A stretch of 64,000 nt of DNA, taken from NCBI GenBank assembly GCA_963920635.1, contig OY987302.1:38939500-39003499 (forward strand), given 5' to 3'. Below the pieces are notes generated by a model. That model had not been told where the DNA came from and searched no databases. It was given only the letters and a program-made list of their open reading frames with translations. The stretch comes from Pseudeuparius sepicola. Lineage: Eukaryota; Arthropoda; Insecta; Coleoptera; Anthribidae. Positions within the stretch are counted from its first letter, which is position 1; every line of letters starts with the position of its first letter. A program made the position numbers and the translations under genes. Shown here piece after piece: positions 34,129-45,859 of this stretch.

Positions 34129-35015
34129 CACGATCCCAGCCATCGATTTAAACCTATCTACGTAAAAACAAAAATATGAGGTTAATGTTTATCTCTGTCA
34201 CACGACCATACACTGCGCATGTCAGTACACGCGGTTATTGCTTTAGACCAGGCACCGTTTTTATCGTACAAGGACGATACACAAATGATCCATAAATCGG
34301 CTGGAACAGTGCGTGTATCGTCCCGTGTCGGTAGGTACATAATTCAGTTGGAACAGCCAGTGGGGTAGTGCGCATGCGCTGAACGTGCTTGAGCACGGTT
34401 ATTGGCCCTGTTGGAACAAACCTTGTATGTACAGTTAGTTGCCTAGCTAGTAAGTTGTGAAATGACGCGGAGCAGTCGAAAAAACGTTTCATAGACTCGA
34501 CCGGGCCGATACGTCGCTTAATTCATACCGCCGAGGCTTCAGAACAATAAATCCTTTATCTATGCTTCAGAAGAGGTTAGATGGTGGACAAGAATTCATC
34601 AGAGGAGCTCCGGGGGTATTAAGGGAGACGGCTTGTGGTGTCGCGGTACTCAGCTTTCCGCGAGACTAGGAACCGGTCCGGATACGAGCTAAGGTAAGGG
34701 GAATCTAATAGCGCTGCATCTGTACAGATTCAAATCGATTGTTATTTATGTATTTTTTAAATTTGTTTGAGTAAAAAGGTATTTTCACCGTTCCTAAATC
34801 AACGGCAACACCGCGGAAAATCACGTCAGCTGTCAGTACTTTCAGAAGCCAAATTGGATGACGTCATTAAAGGAGGGGATTTACAGGGAAAATAGGGGTC
34901 TTTACCCGTTTTTTTAAAGATCGTAAAAAAAATCTAAAAATATTTTTCTAGGTTTTCTTAAGCCACCCTGCGCACGTGGTAAAAATTTTTGTACTAAGTC
35001 ATAGTTAACCCTGTA

Positions 35016-35922
35016 TATTATGGTGATCCACATAACATTCTTTACTTCTTTATTTTTCAAGTTAAAGGAAACAATGTAGAGACACAAGTTTTTGGATCTT
35101 TGGTGGGCTTTCCAAGGCCTTCTTGAAATTGTTACAGGGTGTTAGCATGTATATTCTATACAGTATTACACGAGTAGAGTGAATAAGGGGGATAACCGAG
35201 GGGATAAGTTTTTTATTTTACATTTCACGAAAAATGGCACACTTGATTAAAAGTTTTGCAAGGAATGTTCAGAAAAATAAAAAACATAAAATGTCATAAT
35301 AATAAACTAAGTACCTTTATTTTTAATCTTTCGAAATAGGGTCAGAGTCACTAACAATTAACTAATTAAACTACTAATTAAAAATTACAACTGAATTGCT
35401 ATTTCCCATTATTTGTAGTAAAATCGGCCCACTTTAACCAATTACATTTACAAAAATTTAGAGCGAATAAATTAACCTATATCTTTCATGGCAACCTCAT
35501 TATTCCCTCTTATTCACAACAGTAATAGTTTCTCTATGGCAATCTCATTTTAAATACAAGCTTAACTACTTACCAAGTAAGTGTACGTTTTTTTTTTCTG
35601 TAAAATGTAAAATAAGAAAGTTTCCCTCTTTTTCACTCTAACGGTGGAAATATCTATAGTACGCGCAGCGGTGAGGAAAGTAAAAGGGGTGGAGATCCGC
35701 CCGTGGGCAGAACTAACGCCGACGGAATCAAAAGCGTGCGGAAAGATTACTTTTTGACAAGAAGTAAATAAATTGTTAGTTTACTTAAATTTTCATATGC
35801 GGAAATAATTGGTGGAAAAATGTGATATGATATTGCGCTTGGCTATGTATTGTATACGCTGAACGACTTATGATCCCGAAAATACTACCAAGTTTTCAAA
35901 ACTATAAATAATGAAACGCGCT
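35016..35922. other. spacer, no gene seen
   Basis: AT-rich sequence with no recognised coding motif. Confidence 0.45.
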
Positions 35923-36716
35923 GCGTCGCGTTGTTACGGCCAGCTAATAGCAACAAACGCACTCCGCGCAGCCCCACTTCCCCGCGGACGCAGTCTTTCG
36001 GTGCGACTAGTGTATGCTAATTATGTTTGCTCCAACCGTTTTTACTGATACTGCGTATCTCGGAAACGAAACATTTGCGGTTAAATTGAATATGAGGAAA
36101 AATGTAAAAATAGTATCCTTAAAATGTTCACAATCATTTTGAACAAACTCAAGGTCCATGTTTCCATATTTTGCCCTGGACCGGTAATATAAGTCTTAGC
36201 TTTTTTGTCTGGATGATTATAAAATGACCGTTAACGTTATAGGGGGTGCTATTTTCAAAAATTAATTTCTCATACTCTCTTTAACCGCAAACGTATGAAT
36301 GCCCTGTAATGTAAAAACAGCTGTAAGACACGTTAGCATGTACAGGGTGTTCCCGTATATTTTGACCCAGCCCTAGAGCCTTTATTTTTCGAGTTACAAA
36401 AAAATTACTTAAATGAAAGTTGTAGGGTACCAAGGTGTAAAAATAATGGATTGACAGGAATGGTCTTGCCTAAGTTGAAATGTTTTTCCATGGCAACCTT
36501 GATTAAATATAAAGATCGTATTTATCTGCAATTTGGAATATCATGCGAATGCTTAGCGCAAACATATAACATATTTATATTGTTGGAATCGGAAAAATGC
36601 GGGCAATTCAAAAATCCACAAATATACAGGGCGTTCCATTAAAAAAAGTAAGTTTATATTTTTTCATAAATTTGCGACGCTCATTTGTTTTATCTAGTAA
36701 CAGATCATAGCGGTTC
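35923..36716. repeat. 794-bp duplicated segment, copy 2 (probable source)
   Basis: Gap-free match to 28178-28971. Here the MITE family A part is complete and continues beyond the duplicated segment to its right end at 36811. Copy 1 stops in the middle of the MITE, so copy 2 is the more complete locus. Confidence 0.88.
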
Positions 36717-36811
36717 AGAAAAAACCCTACAACTTTCATTTAAGTAATTTTTTTCTAACTCGAAAAATAAAGGGTCTAGGGATGGGTCAAAATATACGGG
36801 AACACCCTGTA
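36341..36811. mobile_element. MITE family A, copy 2
   Basis: Both inverted ends are present (TACAGGGTGTTCCCGTATAT and its mirror). It is longer than, but clearly homologous to, 1292-1767. Confidence 0.85.
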
Positions 36812-37439
36812 CATAGTCCAACATCGCTGATATCGAGATGAAGGGTAAAGCATAACAAACATAAAAGTTTGGTTTGTATAGCTTTGAGGAACACTCCGTA
36901 TCAATTTCAATAAGGCCATGGAAAAGCCCACCAAAAATCCTAAAACTTTTGTCTCTACATTATGTGGATCACTCTGGACTTATTCAAAATTTGGTCGAAA
37001 TTATCTGCACAATATATGTATAGTTCAGTCAATAAATGGTAATCAAGGAGGGTTCTAAGTGTAAAGTTTTGGTGTAATTGTTTTTAGTGCTTTATTTTAT
37101 GTTTTTTGTGATGCTGAACACGAATCTGAAGTTGTCCAACAACAATTTTCGCGGCAAATATGAAAAGTCATTAAAAAACCACTAAAAATAATGTTTTTTA
37201 GTGATTTTCGGCTTATAACTTGCAAAGCAAGCTATTTACACCAAAAGTCGTGCTACAGTAAAATAAAGAGGAGAAAATTGCCTACAATTAATGTCTCTTA
37301 ACATTTTTTTTTGTACATCATATGGTTTCCACGCAAAAGAGAGTTGAAATATCAGGGAAATAGGTCATTTTTGGCAAATAGCAATAAATAAATAAATAAA
37401 TGAAACGCAACTTCTTTTTAACTGAATTATTTTACCTGT

Positions 37440-37995
37440 AGTTCCTTGCCTTACAGAACAAAATCACATTTGGCGTCCCTAACTCCTACCAAGGTTGCAG
37501 CACAGCAACATTCTTTGAGACTATACTTTCAAGTACAACAATGGCTTGGAAATAAAAAGGTCCTGAGCAATGAGGTTGGAAGAAAACCAAATGGGGTCTG
37601 CAGCAAGTAGGTACCAATGCTCCAGCTCCCAGCACCTGAAGCAGTTTTAAAACTTATTTCTTGCAAATGCGTGAAGACCTGTCAGACTAAATGTGGATGC
37701 AAAAAAGCAGGCCTTAACCGTTGACTGACGTATTTATAAAGACTTCTCACGGCTATAGTTTTATGTCCTGGAAAACAGATGGCTCTGATGGCTAACAATG
37801 TATTCTGCATTGTATTTTATCTCCGGAAAGCGCATGGTGAGCCAAAAATGTGTCAGACGTGACAGCCGACAGCAGTGAACAATCTTTAAAAATATATCAG
37901 TCAACGCCTTAACTGTTCTAATATGTGTCCGAAATGCAAGAACAGCTGTAACATACCCGTTGCAGAAATTGAAGAGTTCCCAGAATCACTTGAAG
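37440..37995 (+). pseudogene. cysteine-rich coding remnant interrupted by a MITE
   Basis: Decayed frames give AAQQHSLRLYFQVQQWLGNK, then WGWKKTKWGLQ, then APEAVLKLISCKCVKTCQTK and CGCKKAGLN. After a 188-bp MITE the frame resumes as CSNMCPKCKNSCNIPVAEIE. Removing the MITE and one copy of its 7-bp duplication restores the Cys pattern without a shift. I recognise this tail (QVQ.WLGN ... CKC...C...CGC+K.GL.C) as a repeated element-associated sequence in insect genomes, but cannot name a protein family with confidence. Confidence 0.5.
37719..37906. mobile_element. MITE family B, copy 2
   Basis: 188 bp with ends CGTTGACTGACG and CAGTCAACG, flanked by CCTTAAC at 37712-37718 and 37907-37913. Nearly the same sequence as 12136-12346 apart from the right part. 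Confidence 0.85.
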
Positions 37996-37999
37996 GTAT

Positions 38000-38700
38000 T
38001 ATAACTATGCAATGATAATTCTATCCCACCTTTATTTCTTCACCCACTATTTATTTGTGTGTTCAAAATATGTTACTAAATAGGTATTCATAATATGTAT
38101 TCAATAAATTGCAATCATTTGGAATTAAGTCAAGGATTATTTGTTTCAGGTGCAGAAGAACTATGGAAGGCTGCCTTGGAGAAACCATGGAAGCCGTGTC
38201 TAAGGGGGGTCATATACATAAATGTAGGGTTAGGTCACCTAAGAGCAGCCCCTAAGAGTACGCACTGGCATTTTTTATCAGTTCCAATGCTATTCGGATA
38301 GAGGTCGCTATTCAGTGTAGACGCCTTCAATTGACAACAAGTTTGGATTATAGTCGCGTGGTGGCGTGGTGCTCCGTAAAAGATTCGACGAATTACAGGC
38401 AATTAACCAATTTTATACATATTTTTATAATTTTTTGGCATCTTCGCTATAAGGAGTATCTTACCCTGTGAATGCTTAACTATATTGTTCGACTGTGCAT
38501 CTTAAAAAGGCTTTAGATAGGCATGTTTCGCACTGCTTACGATGTGTAATTATGGTTGCCTGTTTTAATTAAATAGATTATTCAATCATCGCTGACATGT
38601 CCGCAAGAGTACGCGCGCACAAACAGGTCTATTAAAAAAGGAATTAAAAAGGGGCTGCCACTTGTTGAAAAAACTAGAAAATCTCAATTAGCCTATAGTA
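38000..38700. other. interior of foldback element, no gene seen
   Basis: AT-rich sequence with one less AT-rich piece near 38150-38240. No recognised motif. Confidence 0.4.
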
Positions 38701-39064
38701 GAATAATATTTACATACATGAAATAAAAAAAGTTTCTTGATGTTTCAACACTCTTTTGCAAGGAAAACATACGATGTAGAAAAAAATGTTGAGAATGACA
38801 AATTGTAGATAATTTTTCCTCTTTATTTTACTCCATTTGCACTTTTTGTTTAAGTAGTTTGTTCCGCCAGTTATAAAATGAAAACCACTAAAAAACATTA
38901 TTTTTAGAGTTTTTTTATGGTTTCTGATATTTGCCTGGAAACTTTTTGTTGGACAACTTCAGATTCGTGTTCAGTACCCCAAAAAAAAAACATAAAAAAA
39001 AAACATTAAAAACAATTACCTACACCAAAACTTTCCACTTTAAACTACCGGTTGACTGAACTAA

Positions 39065-39801
39065 TACTTATTTAAATAGACTTTAAATTTAGCTGTCACT
39101 TGCAATATGTAGAAAAATAGCGTATAGTGTTTCCGCTAATTAAGGCATATTGAAGTGATTAAATTAATAACGACCCGCAACCAGCAATAGCCTTCCAATA
39201 AGGACAATTTTTCGTTGCACCGCACCACTAAATCAGTTCTGTCAGAGACAATTCTAAGACATAAAATGTATTGTCTTCATTACCAACTAAACAAAAGTTC
39301 AGCTCTGGATATACCTAAAACCACAGTTTATAAGTATGGTTCGCTCAGGAACTGCGAGAACAGGGATTCGTGCGAAGCACGTAGAGAAAGAGGACGCACG
39401 CATAAAAATCAGCGGAGTATTAACACTGATACCTGAAAGACAGGCAACAAATCATTGATGGGCAGTCCATGAGGCACCTGGCCACTTAATTGACCAATGC
39501 TGCTTTCCAAGATTACATCAAGGCACGCCTATGGCGCACACTTAATGAGATATTTGCGTTTGGTATTTACTCGTTTTATTTCATTTCATCCTTCATTATT
39601 ATCGAATCACTGGCGTTGGTAACTCTCTCGATTTTAATACGCTAACAAATAAAATAATGTCGTCAGAGTTGATTTTTTTGAGTCCCACGTTGTAGAGAAA
39701 CTTGTACGTGTTATTGTTAATTTTAGGAAAGCATCACATACCATATTATATTTATGATATTACTGTACCTACTATACACCAACGAAATATGGTATGGTAT
39801 A
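39065..39801. other. spacer, no gene seen
   Basis: No recognised coding motif or repeat partner. Confidence 0.4.
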
Positions 39802-40539
39802 CAGAGCTGGGTCAATTACAATTAAAAACTGACCAATTACAATTCCAATTACTTTTGTAGGAATGTAATTAGATCCAATTACAATTCCTTTGATATTTTG
39901 AAATGTAATTGAATTACAATTACTTGTATTTGGAATTGGAATTGATGTATACAATTACTTTTTCAATTACTTCTTGTTTGCTTTATTTTCTATTAAATTT
40001 GTGGACACCAAAATAAGGTAGGTACTTACCTAGTTACTTAAAACACCATAACTGATAACTTAACTATATTAAGTATTATTTGTTGCAAAAAAAGCTCTGA
40101 TGGTATAAATCAGAGCTGGGCAAGTAATTAGGCAAAAGTAATTGAACTGTCAATTAATTCCTTTTCATGGAATTGTACTTAGTTGGAATTACTTTTGAAA
40201 TAGAGACAGTAATTGTAATTTAATATCAAGTACTTTTTGAAAAGGAATTGTACTTGTAATTTAAAATCAATTACTTCTGAGAATTGCAATTCCTTTTTAA
40301 AATTCCTTTAATGCAATTACTGTTTCAATTACAATTACTTTTCCAATTACAATTACTTGTCCAATTACAATTACTTTTTCAATTACAATTACTAACACAA
40401 TCTCCTCTTGCGGTGGATTGATTTTGGAAATATTGCAACGTTGTTTAGGCCAACCTGGCCAACAAAATGCAATGCAAAATAAATGCGTCATTACTGACAA
40501 AGTCCGCAATAATTAGAAAAGTTTTTTTTTAAATATAAT

Positions 40540-40675
40540 CGTATTCTTCCATCGTCAGCACCAGTCGAGAGACTATTTTCGTTTGCGACAATTGTGAATG
40601 CCCCCCAAAAGGTATGCTCTAACTGATAATAATTTTGAAATGTTGGTAATAATGAAAGCTAACAAAATTTCTTAA
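40540..40675 (+). pseudogene. hAT transposase C-terminal remnant
   Basis: Reading RILPSSAPVERLFSFATIVN then APQK, and after a one-base shift LTDNNFEMLVIMKANKIS and a stop. This is the hATC signature (S.A.VER.FS.A......R..L.......L..LK.N). It is in the plus orientation within the CAGAGCTGGG element, of which it is the likely transposase relic. Confidence 0.75.
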
Positions 40676-40922
40676 CAAAGAGGCCTGTTTTTTATTTTTC
40701 TTATATCTCTTGTAAAGCCCATATATGGCACGGCCTTAAGATTTTTTTGTATACATTTTAAAAGATTTATTTTATTTCTCTATTCATGTAGCCGTTTATT
40801 TTCAGTTTTATTTTCATAGAAACTGAGCTGTGACTCTGTGAGGCCATTGTGTTTTTAGACATAGGTATTACTATATTTATACTGTTATCTACTGAATGTA
40901 ATTCGTTGTGTTCATTAAAATA

Positions 40923-41702
40923 GTGTACAGGGTGGGCCAAATTGGACACTTTTAAAACACTTTTAAAAGGAACTCCTGTTTTTAACGGAGATAGACGAAA
41001 ACTGATATCGGTGGCTGAAGTTCATTTTGTATGATCAACTTAATGGAGAAAACCGCAAATCTCTATCTTGTCACCGTTCTTGAGCTTCAGGGTGTTTTTC
41101 GAAGATGTGCGTTTTCGAAAAGTGACCTTAACTTTTTTCAGGATGAAAATTTTGTGTTTCTGTAAAAACATTTCTAAAGTACTTTTTCACGTAGCTACTA
41201 CATTTTTTTTCAAGTCAATGGTTTAAGAGTTACTAATGAAAATTTTTTTTTAAAATGGAACACCCTGTATATTTTTGCATTTTTTAATAGAGCAAAAAAT
41301 TAACATTCCAAAAATATATAACACTTAATGATTTACTTAAGTAGTTATCAATTACTAATAGCTTTTATGAAGAATTTTTTCATTTTTCATCAGTAACTCT
41401 TAAACCATTGACTTGAAAAAAAATGTAGTAGCAGCGTTGGATTCTACGTGAAAAAGTACTTTAGAAATGTTTTTACAGAAACACAAAATTTTCATCCTGA
41501 AAAAAGTTACGGCCACTTTTCGAAAACGCACATATTCGAAAAACGCTCTGTAACTCAAGAACGGTGACAGATATCGATTTGCGATTTTCGCCATTAATTT
41601 TATCATAAAAATGAGCCTCATACACCGATATCAGCCTTCGCCTATTTCCATTAAAAATAGAAGTTTCCCTTTAAAAGTGTCCAATTTGGCCCACCCTGTA
41701 CA
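40923..41702. mobile_element. foldback element (TACAGGGTGGGCCAAATTGG ends)
   Basis: About 780 bp, with ends TACAGGGTGGGCCAAATTGG/ACACTTTTAAA and the reverse complement. The arms are similar almost to the centre (AACCATTGACTTGAAAAAAA is mirrored). Terminal TA. It is nested in the hAT-type composite. Confidence 0.85.
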
Positions 41703-42674
41703 TTTTATTTATTTTAATTTGAATATTTGCCATTTACAAAGACTAGAATATTTTTGCATCGCAGAACAAATAATGCTTAATATAGTTAAGTTATCAGTTA
41801 TGCTTTTTTAAGTAACTAGGTAAGTACCTACCTTATTTTGGTGAATACAAATTTAATAGAAAATAAAGCAAACAAGAAGTAATTGAAAAAGTAATTGTTT
41901 ATATCAGTTCCAATTCCAAATACAAGTAATTGTAATTGTAATTCAATTACATTTCAAAATATCAAAGGAATTGTAATTGTATCTAATTACATTCCTACAA
42001 AAGTAATTGGAATTGTAATTGGTCAGTTTTTAATTGTAATTGACCCAGCTCTGGTATAAATGAAGTCACTTGGAACAGCATAAAAACGTTTGGGCGGCGT
42101 TTGCTTTGTAAAACAAGACCGAGTCTTAATAATATTATACAAATTTTATTTAAATGTTCTAAAAAATAATAAAATAAACTTTGAAATAATTCAAACCCAA
42201 TAATTTGGTTCCACACAAAAATCTATACCTACACAAAACCAAAATCCGTAAAGCGCAATCCTTATTTCCGTCATCGGGGCGCCATCTATGAAATAAATGT
42301 ACGGGAGAAGCTTGTTTAGTTTTGGCTTCTGCTTGCAAAAAACTGGTTGGCCTAGAGCATTTTTCCTCGGATGTAGGTAGGTGTCTAGAGCTCGACTTTT
42401 GAGCCGACTTTGAATGCCCAAAACAGCATCTCAATCTTTGATATCTTATATTAGAAGATAGGACGTTTCTCATAATGTCTAGTAACTTTTTTGTTCCTTT
42501 TTTTTCATTTATGTAAAAAAACAATTTCGAGAAAAGTTGAATGCCGCACACCGCATCCTGATAGAGTTTGACAGATAGAGGGCGTTAATCTTTTTTTGAG
42601 TTTCTTAAACGTGCCATAACTTCTTCGTTTTTGAATAGGTATTTCCGATTTCGGTAAAAATATTTTTGCGCGTA

Positions 42675-43879
42675 TACAGGGTGAGTCATTAATAATGGCA
42701 CATAGTGCAACAGCATATATTTTGAGCCAAAATATTATAATTGAGGCTAATATGTTTTATAGAAATGTCGTTTGTTTAAGAGATACAGGGCATACATTGA
42801 AGATTGTTTATTGAAATCGCATTTCATTTCGCTACATCTCCTAACATAATCAAACTGCTGAACTAAAATTTGGCACTGCTATGTTTTTGGGGAGGGAGAA
42901 TAAGCTGAAAGTATCAATTTTTACCTATCTCACAGAGGCGCCACTTGCGCTGTTTTTGGATCGTGCTTTGACTCGTAACTTTTTTGAGGTTATCTTTTTG
43001 GTCTTGCAGATCCATCATTTTAGTGCACCTTTTCATTTTGCAACAACAAGGTACCCTTGTTTTATAACTATAACCACAGACTAACGAGTAATAAGCTATT
43101 TATTCTGTGCTATAACGATCAAATCAACCGTTTACGTCGAAATTGCCAAAACGTGCCCTAAAACTGTGGACTTCAATATTCGAAAAATAAAATGTTCACC
43201 TACTGCTTTCAAATATTGCACAACGAGAAAAAAACCTATATGAAGAATGTCAAAAAAATGTTCACTTTCAAAATGGAACGGATTGAAACCCGGCAAAATT
43301 TGGACACCCTATTTCAAGAAATAGAATGTGTTTCGATCAGTATTCATTTGGCATTTTTTCTTCATTTACAATGTACAGTTGATCTGTAATATTTGTAAAC
43401 AGTAGGTGAAAATTTTTATTTTTCGAATATTGAAAGTCAACTGGTGTTTTGGGGCACGTTTTGGCAATTTCAAAGCAAACGGTTGATTCGATCGTTACGA
43501 AACAAGAGTACCTCTTTGTTGCAGAATGAAAAGATGCACTAAAATGATTGACCTGCAGGACCAAAAAGATAACCTCAAAAAAGTTAGAGTAAAAGCAAGA
43601 TCCAAAAACAGCGCAAGTGGCGCCTTCTGTGAAATACGGCGAGATTGACATTTTTAGCTTATTTTCCATCCCCAAGAACATATCAGTGCCAAATTTAAGT
43701 GTAGCAGCTTGATTATGTTGGGGGATGTAGCCAAAATCAAATTTCAAAAAACAAATTTTAACGCCCTGTCTCTCTTAAACAAACAACATTTATATAAGGC
43801 ATATTAGTCTTAATCGTAATATTTTGGCCCAAAATATATGCGGTTGCACTATGTGCCATTACTAATGACTCACCCTGTA
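42675..43879. mobile_element. foldback element (TACAGGGTGAGTCATTAATA ends)
   Basis: 1.2 kb with inverted ends TACAGGGTGAGTCATTAATA/ATGGCACATAGTGCAACAG and the mirror. The arms are similar over most of their length; open frames on both strands inside are palindrome artefacts. Terminal TA. Confidence 0.85.
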
Positions 43880-44296
43880 TAGAATTAATTGATGTAGAGA
43901 GGTATTCTTCCTCGAAAATATTCACAAACACGTTTAAGAAACGCAATAAAAAGAAAAACGCGCTGTATCTCAAAAACGAATCGAGACATCGAGATATATC
44001 CGGATGCGGTTTGTGGCATTCAAATTTTCTCGAAAAACCAGCACTTAGCTCCTTCTGCTTACCTTTCGATACCCTACGAGAAACGAGAAACCCCCCAAAA
44101 GCGTCCAATTTGGGATGCTCCGTACAAACCGCGTAGACTCTGCAAATATAGAGATCAATTATTTGAAGATGAAATCATTATTTAAGCACCAAAATATGTA
44201 CAATGTACAGGGAGATCATTTTTAGACGCCCAGCCTCTTTTGGTGGAAAACAGTCCAAGATATGGAGATATTATATATGGGAGATTATATAGGGTG

Positions 44297-44761
44297 TACA
44301 GGGTGTTCCCGTATATTTTGACCCATTCCTACAGCCTCTATTTGTCGAGTTAGAAAAGAATTACTTAAATGAAAGTTATAGGGTACCAAGGTGTATTGTC
44401 CCAAAAATAATGGATTGACAGGAATGCCCTTGCCTAAATCGAAATGTTTTTCCATGGCAACCTTGATTAAATAGAAAGATCATATTTATCTGCAATTTGG
44501 AATATCATGCGAATGCTTAGAGCAAACATATTGTTGGAATCGGAAAAATGCGTGCAATTCAAAAATCCACAAATATACAGGGTGTTACATTAAAAAAGTA
44601 AGTTTATATTTTTTCATAAATTTGCGACGCTCATTTGTTTTATCTAGTAACAGATCCTAGCGGTTCAGAAAAACCCCTATAACTTTCATTTAAGTAATTT
44701 TTTTCTAACTCGAAAAATATAGACTCTAGGGGTGGGTCCAAATATACGGGAACACCCTGTA
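44297..44761. mobile_element. MITE family A, copy 3
   Basis: 465 bp, with both ends TACAGGGTGTTCCCGTATAT and the mirror. The interior matches 1292-1767 and 36341-36811. Confidence 0.85.
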
Positions 44762-45658
44762 CAAAGGAACAAATTTGCCCATTTAGCGACTCTGACAATA
44801 CAACGCTAGGCGTCGCGACGCCAACATTTTTCCCCACCAACATAACCCTTTTGTTACATCGTTCGAAAGCCCTAATTTTTCTGAACATTTTTCATTAATA
44901 TCATTTTTCTTTATTATATTTCGTTAAAAAGTTATTATTCAAAAAACATTGAAATATTAATTTTTGTTAATCGCAAATGAAGTAGCGTTTTCAATGATTT
45001 TATTTTTGGGGATATTCCCCCGACCCTTTATTTGAAAGATCTTCAAACCGCGTCTTTTGGTCTTATTATGGTTGTCAACATACAAATCCGGGACCGGCTT
45101 CACGTTTTTTATAGGTACCTCCAATTTTCACCAAAGGCATTTAGCGATTTTTTTGTTTAAAATCGGAGACCCCAGCGTTAATAAGGACACCATAGAAAAA
45201 TATACATGATGTTATGTTCTACAGGGACCCAAAATTTAGAAAAATAGAAATTTTAAAGGATTCTGGCTGGTCAAGAGTCAAGTGTGAAGTATGCCATGGA
45301 ATTACCTCAAAATAGTAACTGACTATTCAACTGTTGAATAGTCAACAGGACCGCACAGGGTATTGGTATTGATATGCAAAGATCCAATAACAAATTTACA
45401 ACCTGTATTTTCTCTGTGCCAACTCAAAGTACTAAATTTTTTAAAACTTTACCTATACGGAACGAGAGCGATAAAAATCGATTAGGTGTATCAAAATTGC
45501 CGCAGAAATTATAAACGAACTACGTCTAAAATAACCAAGATATAACCAAGATTATGAGAGCCCAGAGACAACTCGCAGTATAGTGCAAATAAGTCAAGCG
45601 GATGTAGCTAACCAACTTGTTTTTATTAAAGTTAATTTTAGTTTTATACCCAGATATA
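44762..45658. other. spacer, no gene seen
   Basis: AT-rich sequence. A block near 45320-45390 (ACTGTTGAATAGTCAACAGG) is a short palindrome related to the dispersed repeat at 25950. Confidence 0.4.
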
Positions 45659-45720
45659 ATAATAATAATAATAGGACTTTATTCCAGTATACAGGATAAA
45701 CACAAAAAAAAAACACAAAT
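45659..45720 (-). repeat. LINE 3' end with AATAAAG and (TTA)n tail
   Basis: On the minus strand GGAATAAAGTCC is followed by a run of TTA units. This matches the layout at the ends of the LINEs at 23178 and 56099. No coding part of this copy is recognisable. Confidence 0.45.
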
Positions 45721-45859
45721 ATAATAATATAGACTGGAAAAGCCGAAGATCAAGTTTAGAGGTAAAAAAAAAAAACGTACTTGTTTTTCATCATAATTCT
45801 TTCATTAGAAAGTACAAATTTAGGTTTAAGCGAATCGGTTGATTTTGTTCAAACATTTT

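Larger units (their letters stand above)
33053..35015. mobile_element. 2-kb DNA transposon with 36-bp inverted termini
   Basis: The left end TACAGGGTTAACTATCACTT continues AGTACAAAAATTTTTA; the right end is its reverse complement with one difference. TA lies at both borders. Inside are a minus-strand transposase tail and a further palindrome (about 33742-34128), so it may be a composite. Total 1963 bp. Confidence 0.75.
37020..39064. mobile_element. 2-kb foldback element with a broken coding remnant
   Basis: The left TTCAGTCAATAAATGGTAAT and AAAGTTTTGGTGTAATTGTT are mirrored on the right by AACAATTACCTACACCAAAA and GGTTGACTGAACTA. Deeper in, GAATCTGAAGTTGTCCAACA is mirrored near 38950. The arms are about 200 bp. 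The centre holds the cysteine-rich remnant and a MITE. Confidence 0.75.
39802..42053. mobile_element. hAT-type composite with long inverted arms (CAGAGCTGGG ends)
   Basis: Ends are CAGAGCTGGGTCAATTACAA and its mirror. The arms stay similar for about 290 bp (AATTACTTTTGTAGGAATGT, TTGAATTACAATTACTTGTA). CAGAGCTGGGCAAG also begins at about 40109, suggesting a second element end nested inside. CAGAGCTGGG is a known hAT-type terminus. A hAT transposase tail and another foldback element lie within. A clean 8-bp target duplication was not seen. Confidence 0.7.

Noticed and set aside
28706..36642. Two identical 63-codon frames as a conserved small gene
   Set aside because: Both lie in the MITE part of the 794-bp duplication; identity reflects recent duplication, and other MITE copies do not keep the frame.
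42159..42551. 130-codon minus-strand frame as a gene
   Set aside because: No recognisable motif, no splice context or repeat support; kept out for lack of evidence.
43337..44108. Minus-strand frames of 136 and 116 codons
   Set aside because: They run through the right arm of the palindromic element at 42675-43879; the related left arm gives a similar frame, so they follow from the repeat.
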